Of a stretch of 64,000 nucleotides of DNA, positions 9,713 through 20,336 are shown piece by piece; the stretch's first letter is position 1, and each line of letters opens with the position of its first letter. Below the pieces are notes generated by a model. That model saw only the letters and a program-made list of their open reading frames with translations, was not told the origin of the DNA and ran no database searches. Origin of the DNA: Tenodera sinensis (lineage: Eukaryota; Arthropoda; Insecta; Mantodea; Mantidae); the NCBI GenBank assembly GCA_030765045.1, contig CM060971.1:119761330-119825329 (forward strand), read 5' to 3'. The position numbers and the translations under genes are program-made.

Positions 9713-12700
9713 AGTGGCCAAGGTCAATGCCAGTAGTGCAGTGGCCGAGGTCAATGCTAGGAGTGCAGTGGCCAAGGTTCAATGCTAGTAGTGCAGTGGC
9801 CGACGTCAATGCTAGGAGTGCAGTGGCCGAGGTCAATGCTAGGAGTGCAATGGCCAAGGTCAATGCTAGGAGTGCAGTGGCCAAGGTTCAATGCCAGGAG
9901 TGCAGTGGCCGAGGTCAATGCTAGGAGTGCAATGGCCAAGGTCAATGCTAGGAGTGCAGTGGCCAAGGTTCAATGCCAGGAGTGCAGTGGCCAAGGTCAA
10001 TGCCAGTAGTGCAGTGGCCAAGGTCAATGCTAGGAGTGCAGTGGCCAAGGTCAATGCCAGTAGTGCAGTGGCCAAGGTCAATGCTAGGAGTGCAGTGGCC
10101 AAAGTCAATGCCAGTAGTGCAGTGGCCAAGGTCAATGCTAGTAGTGCAGTGGCCAAGGTCAATGCCAGGAGTGCAGTGGCCAAGGTCAATGCTAGGAGTG
10201 CAGTGGCCAAGGTCAATGCTAGGAGTGCAGTGGCCAAGGTTCAATGCCAGGAGTGCAGTGGCCGAGGTCAATGCCAGTAGTGCAGTGGCCAAGGTCAATG
10301 CCAGGAGTGCAGTGGCCAAGGTCAATGCTAGGAGTGCAGTGGCCAAGGTCAATGCTAGGAGTGCAGTGGCCAAGGTTCAATGCTAGGAGTGCAGTGGCCA
10401 AGGTTCAATGCCAGGAGTGCAGTGGCCGAGGTCAATGCCAGTAGTGCAGTGGCCAAGGTCAATGCCAGGAGTGCAGTGGCCAAGGTCAATGCTAGGAGTG
10501 CAGTGGCCAAGGTCAATGCTAGGAGTGCAGTGGCCAAGGTTCAATGCTAGGAGTGCAGTGGCCAAGGTCAATGCCAGTAGTGCAGTGGCCAAGGTCAATG
10601 CTAGGAGTGCAGTGGCCAAGGTCAATGCCAGTAGTGCAGTGGCCAAGGTCAATGCTAGGAGTGCAGTGGCCAAAGTCAATGCCAGTAGTGCAGTGGCCAA
10701 GGTCAATGCTAGTAGTGCAGTGGCCAAGGTCAATGCCAGGAGTGCAGTGGCCAAGGTCAATGCTAGGAGTGCAGTGGCCAAGGTCAATGCTAGGAGTGCA
10801 GTGGCCAAGGTTCAATGCCAGGAGTGCAGTGGCCGAGGTCAATGCCAGTAGTGCAGTGGCCGAGGTCAATGCTAGGAGTGCAGTGGCCAAGGTCAATGCT
10901 AGGAGTGCAGTGACCAAGGTTCAATGCTAGGAGTGCAGTGCCCAAGGTTCAATGCCAGTAGTGCAGTGGCCGAGGTCAATGCCAGTAGTGCAGTGGCCAA
11001 GGTCAATGCCAGTAGTGCAGTGGCCAAGGTCAATGCTAGGAGTGCAGTGGCCAAGGTTCAATGCCAGGAGTGCAGTGGCCAAGGTTCAATGCTAGGAGTG
11101 CAGTGGCCAAGGTCAATGCCAGTAGTGCAGTGGCCAAGGTCAATGCCAGTAGTGCAGTGGCCAAGGTCAATGCTAGGAGTGCAGTGGCCAAGGTTCAATG
11201 CCAGGAGTGCAGTGGCCAAGGTTCAATGCTAGGAGTGCAGTGGCCAAGGTCAATGCCAGTAGTGCAGTGGCCAAGGTCAATGCTAGGAGTGCAGTGGCCA
11301 AAGTCAATGCCAGTAGTGCAGTGGCCAAGGTCAATGCTAGTAGTGCAGTGGCCAAGATCAATGCCAGGAGTGCAGTGGCCAAGGTTCAATGCTAGTAGTG
11401 CAGTGGCCAAGGTCAATGCCAGGAGTGCAGTGGCCAAGGTCAATGCTAGTAGTGCAGTGGCCAAGGTCAATGCCAGGAGTGCAGTGGCCAAGGTTCAATG
11501 CTAGTAGTGCAGTGGCCAAGGTCAATGCCAGGAGTGCAGTGGCCAAGGTTCAATGCTAGGAGTGCAGTGGCCAAGGTCAGTGCCAGTAGTGCAGTGGCCA
11601 AGGTCAATGCTAAGAGTGCAGTGGCCAAGGTTCAATGCTAGTAGTGCAGTGGCCAAGGTTCAATGCTAGTAGTGCAGTGGCCAAGGTTCAATGCCAGTAG
11701 TGCAGTGGCCAAGGTCAATGCTAAGAGTGCAGTGGCCAAGGTTCAATGCCAGGAGTGCAGTGGCCAAGGTCAGTGCCAGTAGTGCAGTGGCCAAGGTCTA
11801 TGCTAAGAGTGCAGTGGCCAAGGTCAATGCTAGGAGTGCAGTGGCCAAGGTCAATGCCAGGAGTGCAGTAGCCAAGGTCAATGCTAGTAGTGCAGTGCTC
11901 AAGGTCAACACTAAGGGGGCAGTGGCCAAGGTCAATGCTAGGAGTGCAGTGCTCAAGGTCAACACTAAGGGGGCAGTGGCCAAGGTCAATACTAGGAGTG
12001 CAGTGCTCAAGGTCAACACTAAGGGGGCAGTGGCCAAGGTCAATGCTAGGAGTGCAGTGGCCAAGGTCAATGCTAGGACTGCAGTGGCCAAGGTCAATGC
12101 TAGGAGTGCAGTGGCCAAGGTCAATGCCAGGAGTGCAGTGGCCAAGGTCAATGCTAGGAGTGCAGTGGCCAAGGTCAACACTAGGAGTGCAGTGGCCAAG
12201 GTCAATGCTAGGAGTGCAGTGGCCAAGGTCAATGCCAGGAGTGCAGTGGCCAAGGTCAATGCTAGGAGTGCAGTGGCCAAGGTCAACACTAGGAGTGCAG
12301 TGGCCAAGATCAACACTAGGAGTGCAGTGGTCAAGGTCAACACTAGGGGGGCAGTGGCCAAGGTCAATACTAGGAGTGCAGTGGTCAAGGTCAACACTAG
12401 GAGTGCAGTGGTCAAGGTCAACACTAGGGGGGCAGTGGCCAAGGTCAATACTAGGAGTGCAGTGGTCAAGGTCAACACTAGGAGTGCAGTGGTCAAGGTC
12501 AACACTAGGGGGGCAGTGGCCAAGGTCAATACTAGGAGTGCAGTGGTCAAGGTCAACACTAGGGGTGCAGTGGCCAAGGTCAACACTAGGAGTGCAGTGG
12601 TCAAGGTCAACACTAGGAGTGCAGTGGTCAAGGTCAACACTAGGAGTGCAGTGGTCAAGGGCAACGCTAGGGGGCAGTGGCCAAGGTCAATACTAGGAGT

Positions 12701-13847
12701 GCAGTGGTGAAGGTCAACACTAGGAGTGCAGTGGTCAAGGTCAACACTAGGAGTGCAGTGGTCAAGGTCACAACTAGGAGTGCAGTGGTCAAGGTCAACA
12801 CTAGGAGTGCAGTGGTCAAGGTCAACACTAGGAGTGCAGTGGTCAAGGTCAACACTAGGAGTGCAGTGGTCAAGGTCAATACTAGGAGTGCAGTGGCCAA
12901 GGTCAATGCTAGGAGTGCAGTGGTCAAGGTCAACACTAGGGGGGCAGTGGCCAAGGTCAATGCTAGGAGTGCAGTGGTCAAGGTCAACACTAGGGGGGCA
13001 GTGGCCAAGGTCAACACTAGGAGTGCAGTGGCCAAGGTCAACACTAGGAGTGCAGTGGCCAAGGTCAACACTAGGAGTGCAGTGGCCAAGGTCAACACTA
13101 GGAGTGCAGTGGTCAAGGTCAACACTAGGAGTGCAGTGGCCAAGGTCAACACTAGGAGTGCAGTGTCCAAGGTCAACACTAGGAGTGCAGTGGCCAAGGT
13201 CAACACTAGGAGTGCGGTGGCCAAGGTCAACACTAGGAGTGCGGTGGCCAAGGTCAATGCTAGGAGTGCAGTGGCCAAGGTCAATGCTAGGAGTGCAGTG
13301 GCCAAGGTCAATGCCAGGAGTGCAGTGGCCAAGGTCAACACTAGGAGTGCGGTGGCCAAGGTCAACACTAGGAGTGCAGTGGTCAAGGTCAATGCTAGGA
13401 GTGCAGTGGCCAAGGTCAATGCCAGTAGTGCAGTGGCCAAGGTCAACACTAGGAGTGCGGTGGCCAAGGTCAACACTAGGAGTGCAGTGGTCAAGGTCAA
13501 TGCCAGGAGTGCAGTGGCCAAGGTCAACACCAGGAGTGCAGTGGCCAAGGTCAATGCTAGGAGTGCAGTGGCCAAGGTCAATGCCAGGAGTGCAGTGGCC
13601 AAGGTCAACACTAGGAGTGCAGTGGCCAAGGTCAATGCTAGGAGTGCAGTGGCCAAGGTCAACACTAGGAGTGCAGTGGCCAAGGTCAACACTAGGAGTG
13701 CAGTGGTCAAGGTCAACACTAGGAGTGCAGTGGTCAAGGTCAACACTAGGGGGGGCAGTGGCCAAGGTCAACACTAGGAGTGCAGTGGTCAAGGTCAACA
13801 CTAGGAGTGCAGTGGTCAAGGTCAACACTATGGGTGTTCAGTGCTAG
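9713..13847. repeat. 27-bp minisatellite, about 150 units
   Basis: Tandem units of 27 bp, with 28-bp variants that add a T (GGTTCAATGC). The core is GTGGCCAAGGTCAATGCTAG plus GAGTGCA. The left domain (to about 11880) mixes 27- and 28-bp units and has a higher-order repeat: the variant CCAAAGTCAATGCCAGTAG recurs at 10101, 10672 and 11300. The right domain is nearly pure 27-bp units of the CAACACTAGG type, with occasional GGGGG-containing units, so long frames open there (9-residue period). Most units contain YCAAGGTCA, the consensus half-site for FTZ-F1/ERR-type nuclear receptors. The array lies in the inferred intron. I see no evidence of translation. Confidence 0.9.
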
Positions 13848-13974
13848 GGGTAGCAAAAAGTGTATTCCAGTACTGGTCTTTGAAGAAAATTTTAAACCTA
13901 ACTTTCAAAAATAAAAGTACAATATATTTTGGAGGATGAGGACCACGTTCAAATATGCCCGACCACTTCTAGCA

Positions 13975-14056
13975 CCCTTCCCATCCATCAGTGGAAAATA
14001 TTGAAGAGCAAGAGGATTAATGACTTCATTGTCAGAAATCCAGCATTAGCTAACAT
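13975..14056 (+). mobile_element. Retroelement 3' remnant
   Basis: The segment with GAAAATATTGAAGAGCAAGA, the following GGATTAATGACTTC and ...AGCATTAGC matches the 3' part of the element at 3021-3557 almost base for base. Here it is cut short and lacks the AAC tail. It lies about 130 bp to the right of the 27-bp array. Confidence 0.6.
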
Positions 14057-14428
14057 TTTTGGGGAACATACTTTCTCCTGCGTTAAATCCAAATCTGTGG
14101 TACTTTGAACAATGCTATTTCACTCTTTTATTTTGTATGCTTAAGAACATAATGGAAATTGTATTTGCTCCTATAATTCGTGTTTTGATTCAGTGTTTAA
14201 AAAATGCATTTCCTGAAAATTTAAATTTTTTGCTTTTATTGATGAAAAAAATTGCTCCTCATATGTATGTACAGACAACAAAGTTTAAATCATATTTTTG
14301 GCCTTGTGTCACAAATTTTTCTTTAACATAAGTTTGTATCCAAAATGAAACTTATCAGATACTATTATATGAAGAAATTAAAATGTTTTATGTGAGTATG
14401 CTAAGCTTGCTTGTTTGGTTTGTTGTAG

Positions 14429-17080
14429 AGGGAGCATTCGCCACCATCATCATCTTTGCAAGATGAACTTGACAAGGCTTGGACGGAGTTCAGCTATGAG
14501 AAAGGCAGTGTGGTTATGAGAAAGAGCACACCCACCGCTAGGAAAGAAAACAAACCTCAGTATACAGAATCAAAAAATGTAATGCCAAAAAAGAAACCAC
14601 TCACAAAAAGTGTTGCAAGTCCAAAACCAGCAATTCTGTTATCCCCAGCATTACAGAAAGAATTGGGTCAAAGGAAAGATGAACCCCAGAAAGAAAGTAC
14701 TCCTCAGTCGGTCTATAAGTCACATCTGTTAGAAAGACAAAATAAATCGCTCCATACCAAAGCAGATCTGATGAAGTACCTTGGAAATAATGTGGAAGTT
14801 ATACAGCAGAAACAGCAGAAGAGGACACCAGGAAAGGTCATGGTGAAAATGATAAACAATCCTAAAAGATCTTTTAACACAAAAGTTGATCAGCATGAGA
14901 CAGATGGTGTAAAACTTAACCAGAAAATGCCAGATATAAATGTTGAAAACAAAGCAGATAAACAAAATGGTAGCGGTGAGAAAGCAACAACTAAAGCCAC
15001 TGTGCTTAACAGTGATAGTTTGTTTAAAGTAAGAAGAGTTAGCTCGGAAGGCAGTGAAATGAAAAAACTGGCACCTCCCATGTCAGGCTTCAAAGTAGGT
15101 GCATTAGGCCAGAATGTTGAGATATATAGGATTCCAGGCCAGAAACCCAAACCGCTAATAAGTAAACCAGTTGTCTTGGAAAATAAAAGCCCCACTACAT
15201 CAAAAACTAAAGATTTTCCTCTTCAGAGAACACAAATCCAAGAGAAAACAGCAAAAATTGAAGAGAGCAATGGCCATGTTGTGCAGGCTTCTAAAACAGA
15301 CAATTCACCACTGTGTCATATAGAGATTTTCAAAGTACAAAACCACAGCGACAAAAAGCTTTGTTTGAGTGCGTTAGAAGGAACAGAGGTGTCTCTGCGT
15401 TCAGTGGCAGAGGTTCCTAGCACAAAGCTTGTCTCTCTTGCAAACAAACTGGAACAGAACCTTGAACCAGTAGTTAAAAGTAGTACCAAGATGCTTGATA
15501 AGAGTGTTAGTGGCACTGCTACCGTTAAAGAAAAGTTAGAGAAAAACCTTGATGACATGGAGGACACCAAGATGGACGTGCAGGATGGGGAAAGTAGCAC
15601 TTCTGATGAAGGTAAGTCGGAGCAGAATCTTCTCGTTAAGAGTGCTGATGATGAGGCCCCATCAGTAGAGCCAAGTGACCCCAAGATGCACCTGCAGAAT
15701 TCTGATGATAATGCTATGCAGCCAGAACATAAAAGCGATGCAAGGGCCATGCATGAAGAGAATGATATTGATACTTCTACAGAGAAGGTTGAGAAAAACC
15801 TTGAACCAGAAGTTTTTAATAATGCCAAGATACATGATGACAGTCCTGTTACAACAGGAGAATTAGAGCAAACTTCCCAATCAGTACTTACAGATGATCA
15901 GAAAGGGCTCACACAGAACAGTAACACCACCTCTCCTATCTCAGAAAAGCCGGCAAAAGCTTTTCCAAGGCCTTGCAAAAGCATCTCATTGCCAAGTCAA
16001 ACATCAACAACTGCCATTGCAAAGAAAGTGGAGGAAACAGTTGAACATTTGGAGCCCAAAGAGCATGTGGATGTAACACAGAATAAAACTGAGGACGAAT
16101 CTGAGAAAAATATGGAGGTGCAAGAGCAAGAAGAATGTTTAGACATGGCAAAGACGGTTGAAGAAGAGAATGTCAGTGATATAACACAAAACATTGTTGA
16201 AGAATTGCTGAATGGGGCAACCATGTTTGCAGATACTGATAGTGTAGAGCCTGAAGTTCCATTGTCCTTGGGTGAACCTGAAAGAAAAACAAATGAAGCA
16301 GAGCAGTTGAGCGATATTCTTGGAAGCACACATGAAACAGAACTGCCACAGGATATTAGTAAGCTCATAGAGCAAACCGAACAAGCAGTAGATGCTGAGA
16401 AAGTAGAAGACAAGAAGGAAGATAAACCAGATGATACTACAAATGAAAAACAAAGTGAAGCAGAAGAAGTGGGAACAGTGAAAGAGACTAGTGAAGAACA
16501 TTCACAGGATGCTTCTGGTGAAGGTGCAGTGGTGCCAACAGACTGTGATGAGAGGTCTGCAGATTGTAAACGAGGGTTAGACAGGACAGAGGACGAACGA
16601 CAATGTCACATCTGTGCAAAGTCTTTCCCAGCCTCTGCATTACAGCGTCATATTGCGAGCCACTGGTGTGAGAAGGACTTACTTTGTGAGAAGTGCGGCA
16701 TCTCGTTTTTCTTTCCAGCTGATTTAGAGCGCCACGTGATCAGTCACGGTCCCCAAGAACTCGCTGGCAACAAAGAGGACTCTGTCCCAATGAAGCAGCA
16801 CCAGCCCCCACCCAAAGTCAGCAGGCAAAGGACATTTACTTGTGGGGCTTGTGGCTTGGACTTCACCAATTGGTTTCAGCTCCGAGATCACAAGCTGGTC
16901 CACAAGAAGGGTAAGAGACATAGGTGCGGGAGCTGCAGCAAACATTTCCGAACAAAGTATCTCCTCCAGAATCACATGTGGGTTCACACTATGTTGAAAA
17001 AGCCAAACTGTGAACTTTGTGGCAAGACTTTCTCGTTACCGTGGTATGTGGACAGACATATTACAGAAGAACACTCATAA
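14429..17080 (+). CDS. Terminal exon of C2H2 zinc-finger protein (five fingers)
   Basis: The exon begins after a TTTGTTGTAG acceptor in phase 0 (REHSPPSSSLQDELDK...), runs open for 883 codons and stops with TAA at 17078-17080. The first about 720 residues are Lys/Glu/Ser/Thr-rich and probably disordered. Within them about four degenerate repeats carry the core KxEQNLEPxV/KVEKNLEPEV. Five C2H2 fingers close the protein (from 16604): CHIC...HIASH (one residue shorter than usual between Cys and His), CEKC...HVISH, CGAC...HKLVH, CGSC...HMWVH and CELC...HITEEH. The finger array suggests a nuclear DNA- or chromatin-binding protein; no orthologue is recognised. It joins exon 1709-2006 in phase, giving at least 980 residues. 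Opposite-strand frames here are shadows. Confidence 0.9.
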   Translation, partial: REHSPPSSSLQDELDKAWTEFSYEKGSVVMRKSTPTARKENKPQYTESKNVMPKKKPLTKSVASPKPAILLSPALQKELGQRKDEPQKESTPQSVYKSHLLERQNKSLHTKADLMKYLGNNVEVIQQKQQKRTPGKVMVKMINNPKRSFNTKVDQHETDGVKLNQKMPDINVENKADKQNGSGEKATTKATVLNSDSLFKVRRVSSEGSEMKKLAPPMSGFKVGALGQNVEIYRIPGQKPKPLISKPVVLENKSPTTSKTKDFPLQRTQIQEKTAKIEESNGHVVQASKTDNSPLCHIEIFKVQNHSDKKLCLSALEGTEVSLRSVAEVPSTKLVSLANKLEQNLEPVVKSSTKMLDKSVSGTATVKEKLEKNLDDMEDTKMDVQDGESSTSDEGKSEQNLLVKSADDEAPSVEPSDPKMHLQNSDDNAMQPEHKSDARAMHEENDIDTSTEKVEKNLEPEVFNNAKIHDDSPVTTGELEQTSQSVLTDDQKGLTQNSNTTSPISEKPAKAFPRPCKSISLPSQTSTTAIAKKVEETVEHLEPKEHVDVTQNKTEDESEKNMEVQEQEECLDMAKTVEEENVSDITQNIVEELLNGATMFADTDSVEPEVPLSLGEPERKTNEAEQLSDILGSTHETELPQDISKLIEQTEQAVDAEKVEDKKEDKPDDTTNEKQSEAEEVGTVKETSEEHSQDASGEGAVVPTDCDERSADCKRGLDRTEDERQCHICAKSFPASALQRHIASHWCEKDLLCEKCGISFFFPADLERHVISHGPQELAGNKEDSVPMKQHQPPPKVSRQRTFTCGACGLDFTNWFQLRDHKLVHKKGKRHRCGSCSKHFRTKYLLQNHMWVHTMLKKPNCELCGKTFSLPWYVDRHITEEHS

Positions 17081-17801
17081 TGTACGAAAGATCCCACAGT
17101 TACCCTCCACAGAAAAGTTTTATCATAAAATGCACTTTAAGTGGACAGTTAGTAAATAATGATATTATTTCATTGCAGTGAAAATACACTTGGAACCATA
17201 GAAAACATGAGCTGTGTTTGAATAATAGTGAAAGGTGTAAATATTTTTTAAAATCTATAAATATTACTCTTATAATTTGGATATGTTTCAGTCGTGGTTT
17301 GATGATGTGTAAGTGAAGAATGAGTACAGCGTACTGGTAGTTTGATATAGTGTTTTCCATACGTAGCTTTGCCATTTGAATCTGTTTACATTAGGGAATA
17401 TCTTTGCTTTACTTATCCCTAATCCATAAAATGAATATTTATATTTGGTCCTTTTCTTGTACTCTTTATACATAGCTGTTGTATTATTTTTGTCTGTTTA
17501 TGTGTCATAGAGTTTTACGTAATACACTGGTACAGGTTTGTACTCCATTTTAAAGAAAGAAAAAATACACAAGGTCTGGTAAGGAATTCAAAAGCACATA
17601 CATCACATTTATGGGTCTTTAGAATTGAAGAGTGGTTCTCATTGTAATTAGACTTAAATCAGAGCATTGTTTTAAATTTGCAGAAATCCACCGATGTTTG
17701 TCTTTTATCTGTAATGCTTCTCATCAACTGCCATGAGATGTAATGTACATAGCCTTGCATATCCTATCAGTGACAAATTGCAAGGATTCAGGTACAATAA
17801 T
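17081..17801 (+). other. Probable 3' UTR of the zinc-finger gene
   Basis: AT-rich DNA after the stop, with no coding frame. No convincing AATAAA was found before the Tc1-like insertion at 17804, so the polyadenylation site is unresolved. Confidence 0.4.
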
Positions 17802-17803
17802 TA

Positions 17804-18609
17804 TACCCTGGGAGAATTAACCTGGCACCTGACAGTCACGTCGCTCACGTGGGGGGTAAGGGGGCTTGCCTTATCACATCCAATTGCATTATAAATACAT
17901 CATGTGAAGGTGTGTACTCACTCATGTTGCAATATGTGCATGTATTCCCGGCTTCTGCCTTACACGTGTTTGCCACTCGCAACAATATATTATTTGATTG
18001 TTTAATAGTGAAAGAAGGTGACTCACGGATAAATTACATACAACGGTGTATCTGGAGGGATTGTAGATTTATATTTTATATGCTTTATATAAATTACTGC
18101 TGTATATTTCAGTGTTTTGTGGCATTTGTAAAAGATTTTAGTGGTCTCGGTTACACTGCATTTTGTTTAAAACTGGCTTATAGTCCTGGTAAAGCCAAAA
18201 GTGTGTATTGGGTACAGGAATAACCCTAAGAAGTCAGACCGAGGAGATGGTATGTGCAGTAAGAGAATACTTTGAAAAAGAAAAGGAAAATGGTGGAACT
18301 CTTATTCCTGTGCAAAAGATAGAGAGAACCGGCATAACTTTAAAAATGTCCAATAAGAACGGTGTTAAGGGTAGGCAAAGAAAAGTTGCATATTGAGGAA
18401 AAATGCGGCCCATCAGCAGTACTTACAACTCCTGGGCAAAAAAAAAAAATCAGCAAGTGCGTAACAAAATTAGATTCATTTCAAAAGGAAGCCATTCGAC
18501 GTCACGTCGAACCACTGGCCACGAACAGTGATTGAAAAGCGGCAACGCTGCGACAGAGCAGCTGGCAGACAGCTGAAACGTCAAGTGCCAGGTTATTTCT
18601 CCCAGGGTA
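17804..18609 (+). mobile_element. Non-autonomous Tc1/mariner-type element with truncated transposase
   Basis: Terminal inverted repeats begin TACCCTGGGAGAA, followed by TAACCTGGCAC, at both ends (17804 and, reversed, 18609). They are flanked by TA at 17802-17803 and 18610-18611, the target duplication of Tc1/mariner elements. The interior carries the start of a transposase-like frame. The inverted repeats resemble those of the smaller element at 54019-54188. Confidence 0.7.
18208..18530 (+). pseudogene. N-terminal remnant of a Tc1/IS630-like transposase
   Basis: The frame with SQTEEMVCAVREYFEKEKEN, followed by GGTLIPVQKIERT, resembles the helix-turn-helix start of insect Tc1-like transposases (SxxTREMVxxVYxYFxxEKENGGPLIxxxKVxERTA). 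Further on, in shifted frames, KLDSFQKEAIRRHV fits the next conserved segment. The frame is broken by stops and an A-run near 18440, and the DDE catalytic part is absent. Confidence 0.55.
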
Positions 18610-18611
18610 TA

Positions 18612-19190
18612 ACTGCATTGCTCCATTGCATTTCCAGAACAAATGGAACTAAAAACTGAATGTGTCGGGGCATACTTGCCAGCTTTAATGGTTTGTAGGT
18701 AAAATTTATGGAAATTGAGGGTTTTAATGGCAGTAGATGCCTTTTTTTAAGTTTTTTGGGCTGATTCAAAGTATTACATCATAAATATTAATTTCCATTT
18801 AATTGTATTACTAATTTTTATGATAGTAGTAAGACTTTGTGAAGTTGTGATAACAGAATGTGTGTACCACACTAATAATACACAATGCTATGATGGACCA
18901 GGGCTTATTTGTGCAGCTATCCTTCATGTTGCTCCTCCTTCACTGGTTGCAATAAAACACATGCTTTATTTTTTGGGATTTAAAATTTGATAACACCACT
19001 AATAATCTATGTGCAAATATTCAGTAATAGATGTGAACTGTAAAGTCAACTCACTCATATAAATTGTTTGTGTGTGGAATACAGTTTCCCATTTTTGTGA
19101 CACTTTTCGTTTATAGCAGATGTTATGAAACATAAAGTACACTAGAAATCTGTATTACTAAGAAGTGGTGGACTGTGCTTTAATGTGTGT
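18612..19190. other. AT-rich spacer, nothing recognised
   Basis: No coding frame, RNA gene or repeat could be recognised by eye. Confidence 0.5.
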
Positions 19191-19191
19191 T

Positions 19192-19430
19192 TCTTGTGGT
19201 GCCAGGAAGAGCATCAACATGTATGACAGAAACAAACACCAGGTTCATCAAGGATTCTTATAAAACTGAATTCCCATTCATTTTACATATAAGTTTTGTA
19301 TATTTACAGCACTGGACATTTAACATATTGTAAATTTCATCCCATTGCAAAATTGTTATGCTTTAATGGACAAGGAAGTTATGTTGATTTCAATTTCAGG
19401 AAGTTGGCAAGTATGGAAGCATGGGAGAGG
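19192..19430 (+). repeat. Dispersed repeat, shared with 63345-63540
   Basis: Blocks GTGGTGCCAGGAAGAG, GACAGAAA, AGGATTCTTA and AGGAAGTTGGC recur in the same order and orientation at 63345-63540, with substantial divergence. The type is unknown. Confidence 0.5.
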
Positions 19431-19626
19431 GAGTAGAGCTAAATTTGTAATTTTTTAAAGTATTTTATATTAGGTTTGTTTCATTCCTGTATTGCCTCAT
19501 TCATTCTAAGTTTAGTTCACAACTGCTCATAAACAGGGTGTAGGAGAAGAAAGTCAACACATTCATTTTCAAATAAAGAGTATGCACAATCAAGTAGATT
19601 TCCAGAGCTCAAACACCAACGGGAAG

Positions 19627-20068
19627 AATATTAGCTAGTTTTGTTTCTTTCAGGCTTGTAGGCCATGATCTAGAAAGCATTGTAGATACCGATGTTTTGT
19701 CAAGTACTGTGTTTGGCATCTTCAGGGTAAGATGATCCATTGTCTGCACTGGTCAGAGTTTGAATGTGGAAAAACAGCCGTTGGCACTCTTATATAGTGG
19801 GTGTGGGCGGGGTATTGTTGCACTAAGGTGGCAGGCCAGGTGCAGGTGGGGTTTTATTACAGCTGAAAGGCTATCTAAGACCGGTCGGTATCCATGCTTT
19901 CTGTACATGGAGTGCTTCTTCCTTTCGGTTGAAGTTGTCTCTGTGAAATCTACAAACACATAGACAACTTGAGTCAAAAGGAAGAAGCACTCCATGTACA
20001 GAAAGCGTGGATAATGGTCTTAGATAAACTTTCAGACACACACAACAGCTGTGAAAGCCTAAGTTTAT
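19627..20068 (-). mobile_element. Penelope-like element 3' end with 5' inversion
   Basis: A 14-bp direct repeat, ACACCAACGGGAAG, at 19613-19626 and 20069-20082 marks the insertion. On the minus strand the frame DNFNRKEEALHVQKAWIP ends shortly after at a stop. It is the conserved C-terminus of Penelope-like GIY-YIG proteins (NFNRxxxxxxxxxAWxP). Downstream are a TATATAAG box and CTGAAGATGCC with a later GACAAAACATCGG, a possible decayed hammerhead ribozyme core. A stretch of about 60 bp at 19866-19925 is repeated inverted at about 19975-20035, consistent with an inverted 5' segment. Confidence 0.6.
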
Positions 20069-20287
20069 ACACCAACGGGAAGGTTGATAAAATTTCATGT
20101 GCCTGATCATAGCATACTAAATGTTCATTGGGCATATCTGTGTTCGTTGTACAGTTTGTCCAGATCGTGGTGATACTCCACATGTGCAAGGGAGGAGAAG
20201 TGACTGGAGTGATGTTAGAACTCTGGCAGTCACATACACAAGCAGTGTATGTTTATGTATTATAAACAATTATTGTGTAAAGAAATA

Positions 20288-20336
20288 ATGAAGCTATTAA
20301 CAGTGAAGCAACAGAATCTAAAATAAGAACAAATTA
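20288..20336 (+). repeat. Short dispersed repeat related to the hairpin at 62246-62380
   Basis: GAAGCTATTAACAGTGAAGC and the following AACA..ATCTAAA.TAAGAACAAATTA match the flank and arm of the long hairpin near 62246-62410. Confidence 0.5.

Larger units (their letters stand above)
2007..14428 (+). other. Inferred 12.4-kb intron of the zinc-finger gene
   Basis: This interval separates the GTAAGT donor at 2007 from the TTTGTTGTAG acceptor ending at 14428. Both neighbouring exons meet in phase 0. Almost all of the intron is repetitive: a retroelement (3021-3557), a SINE palindrome (about 3650-4200), Penelope-like fragments (4640-5085), two minisatellites totalling about 6.8 kb, a TIR-like repeat and a SINE. 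Skipped exons inside it cannot be excluded by eye. Confidence 0.55.

Noticed and set aside
9966..13847. Many long open frames on both strands within the 27-bp array (up to 676 codons)
   Set aside because: They follow directly from a 27-bp unit without stops. They overlap in several frames and break wherever a 28-bp unit occurs, and there is no promoter or splice context.
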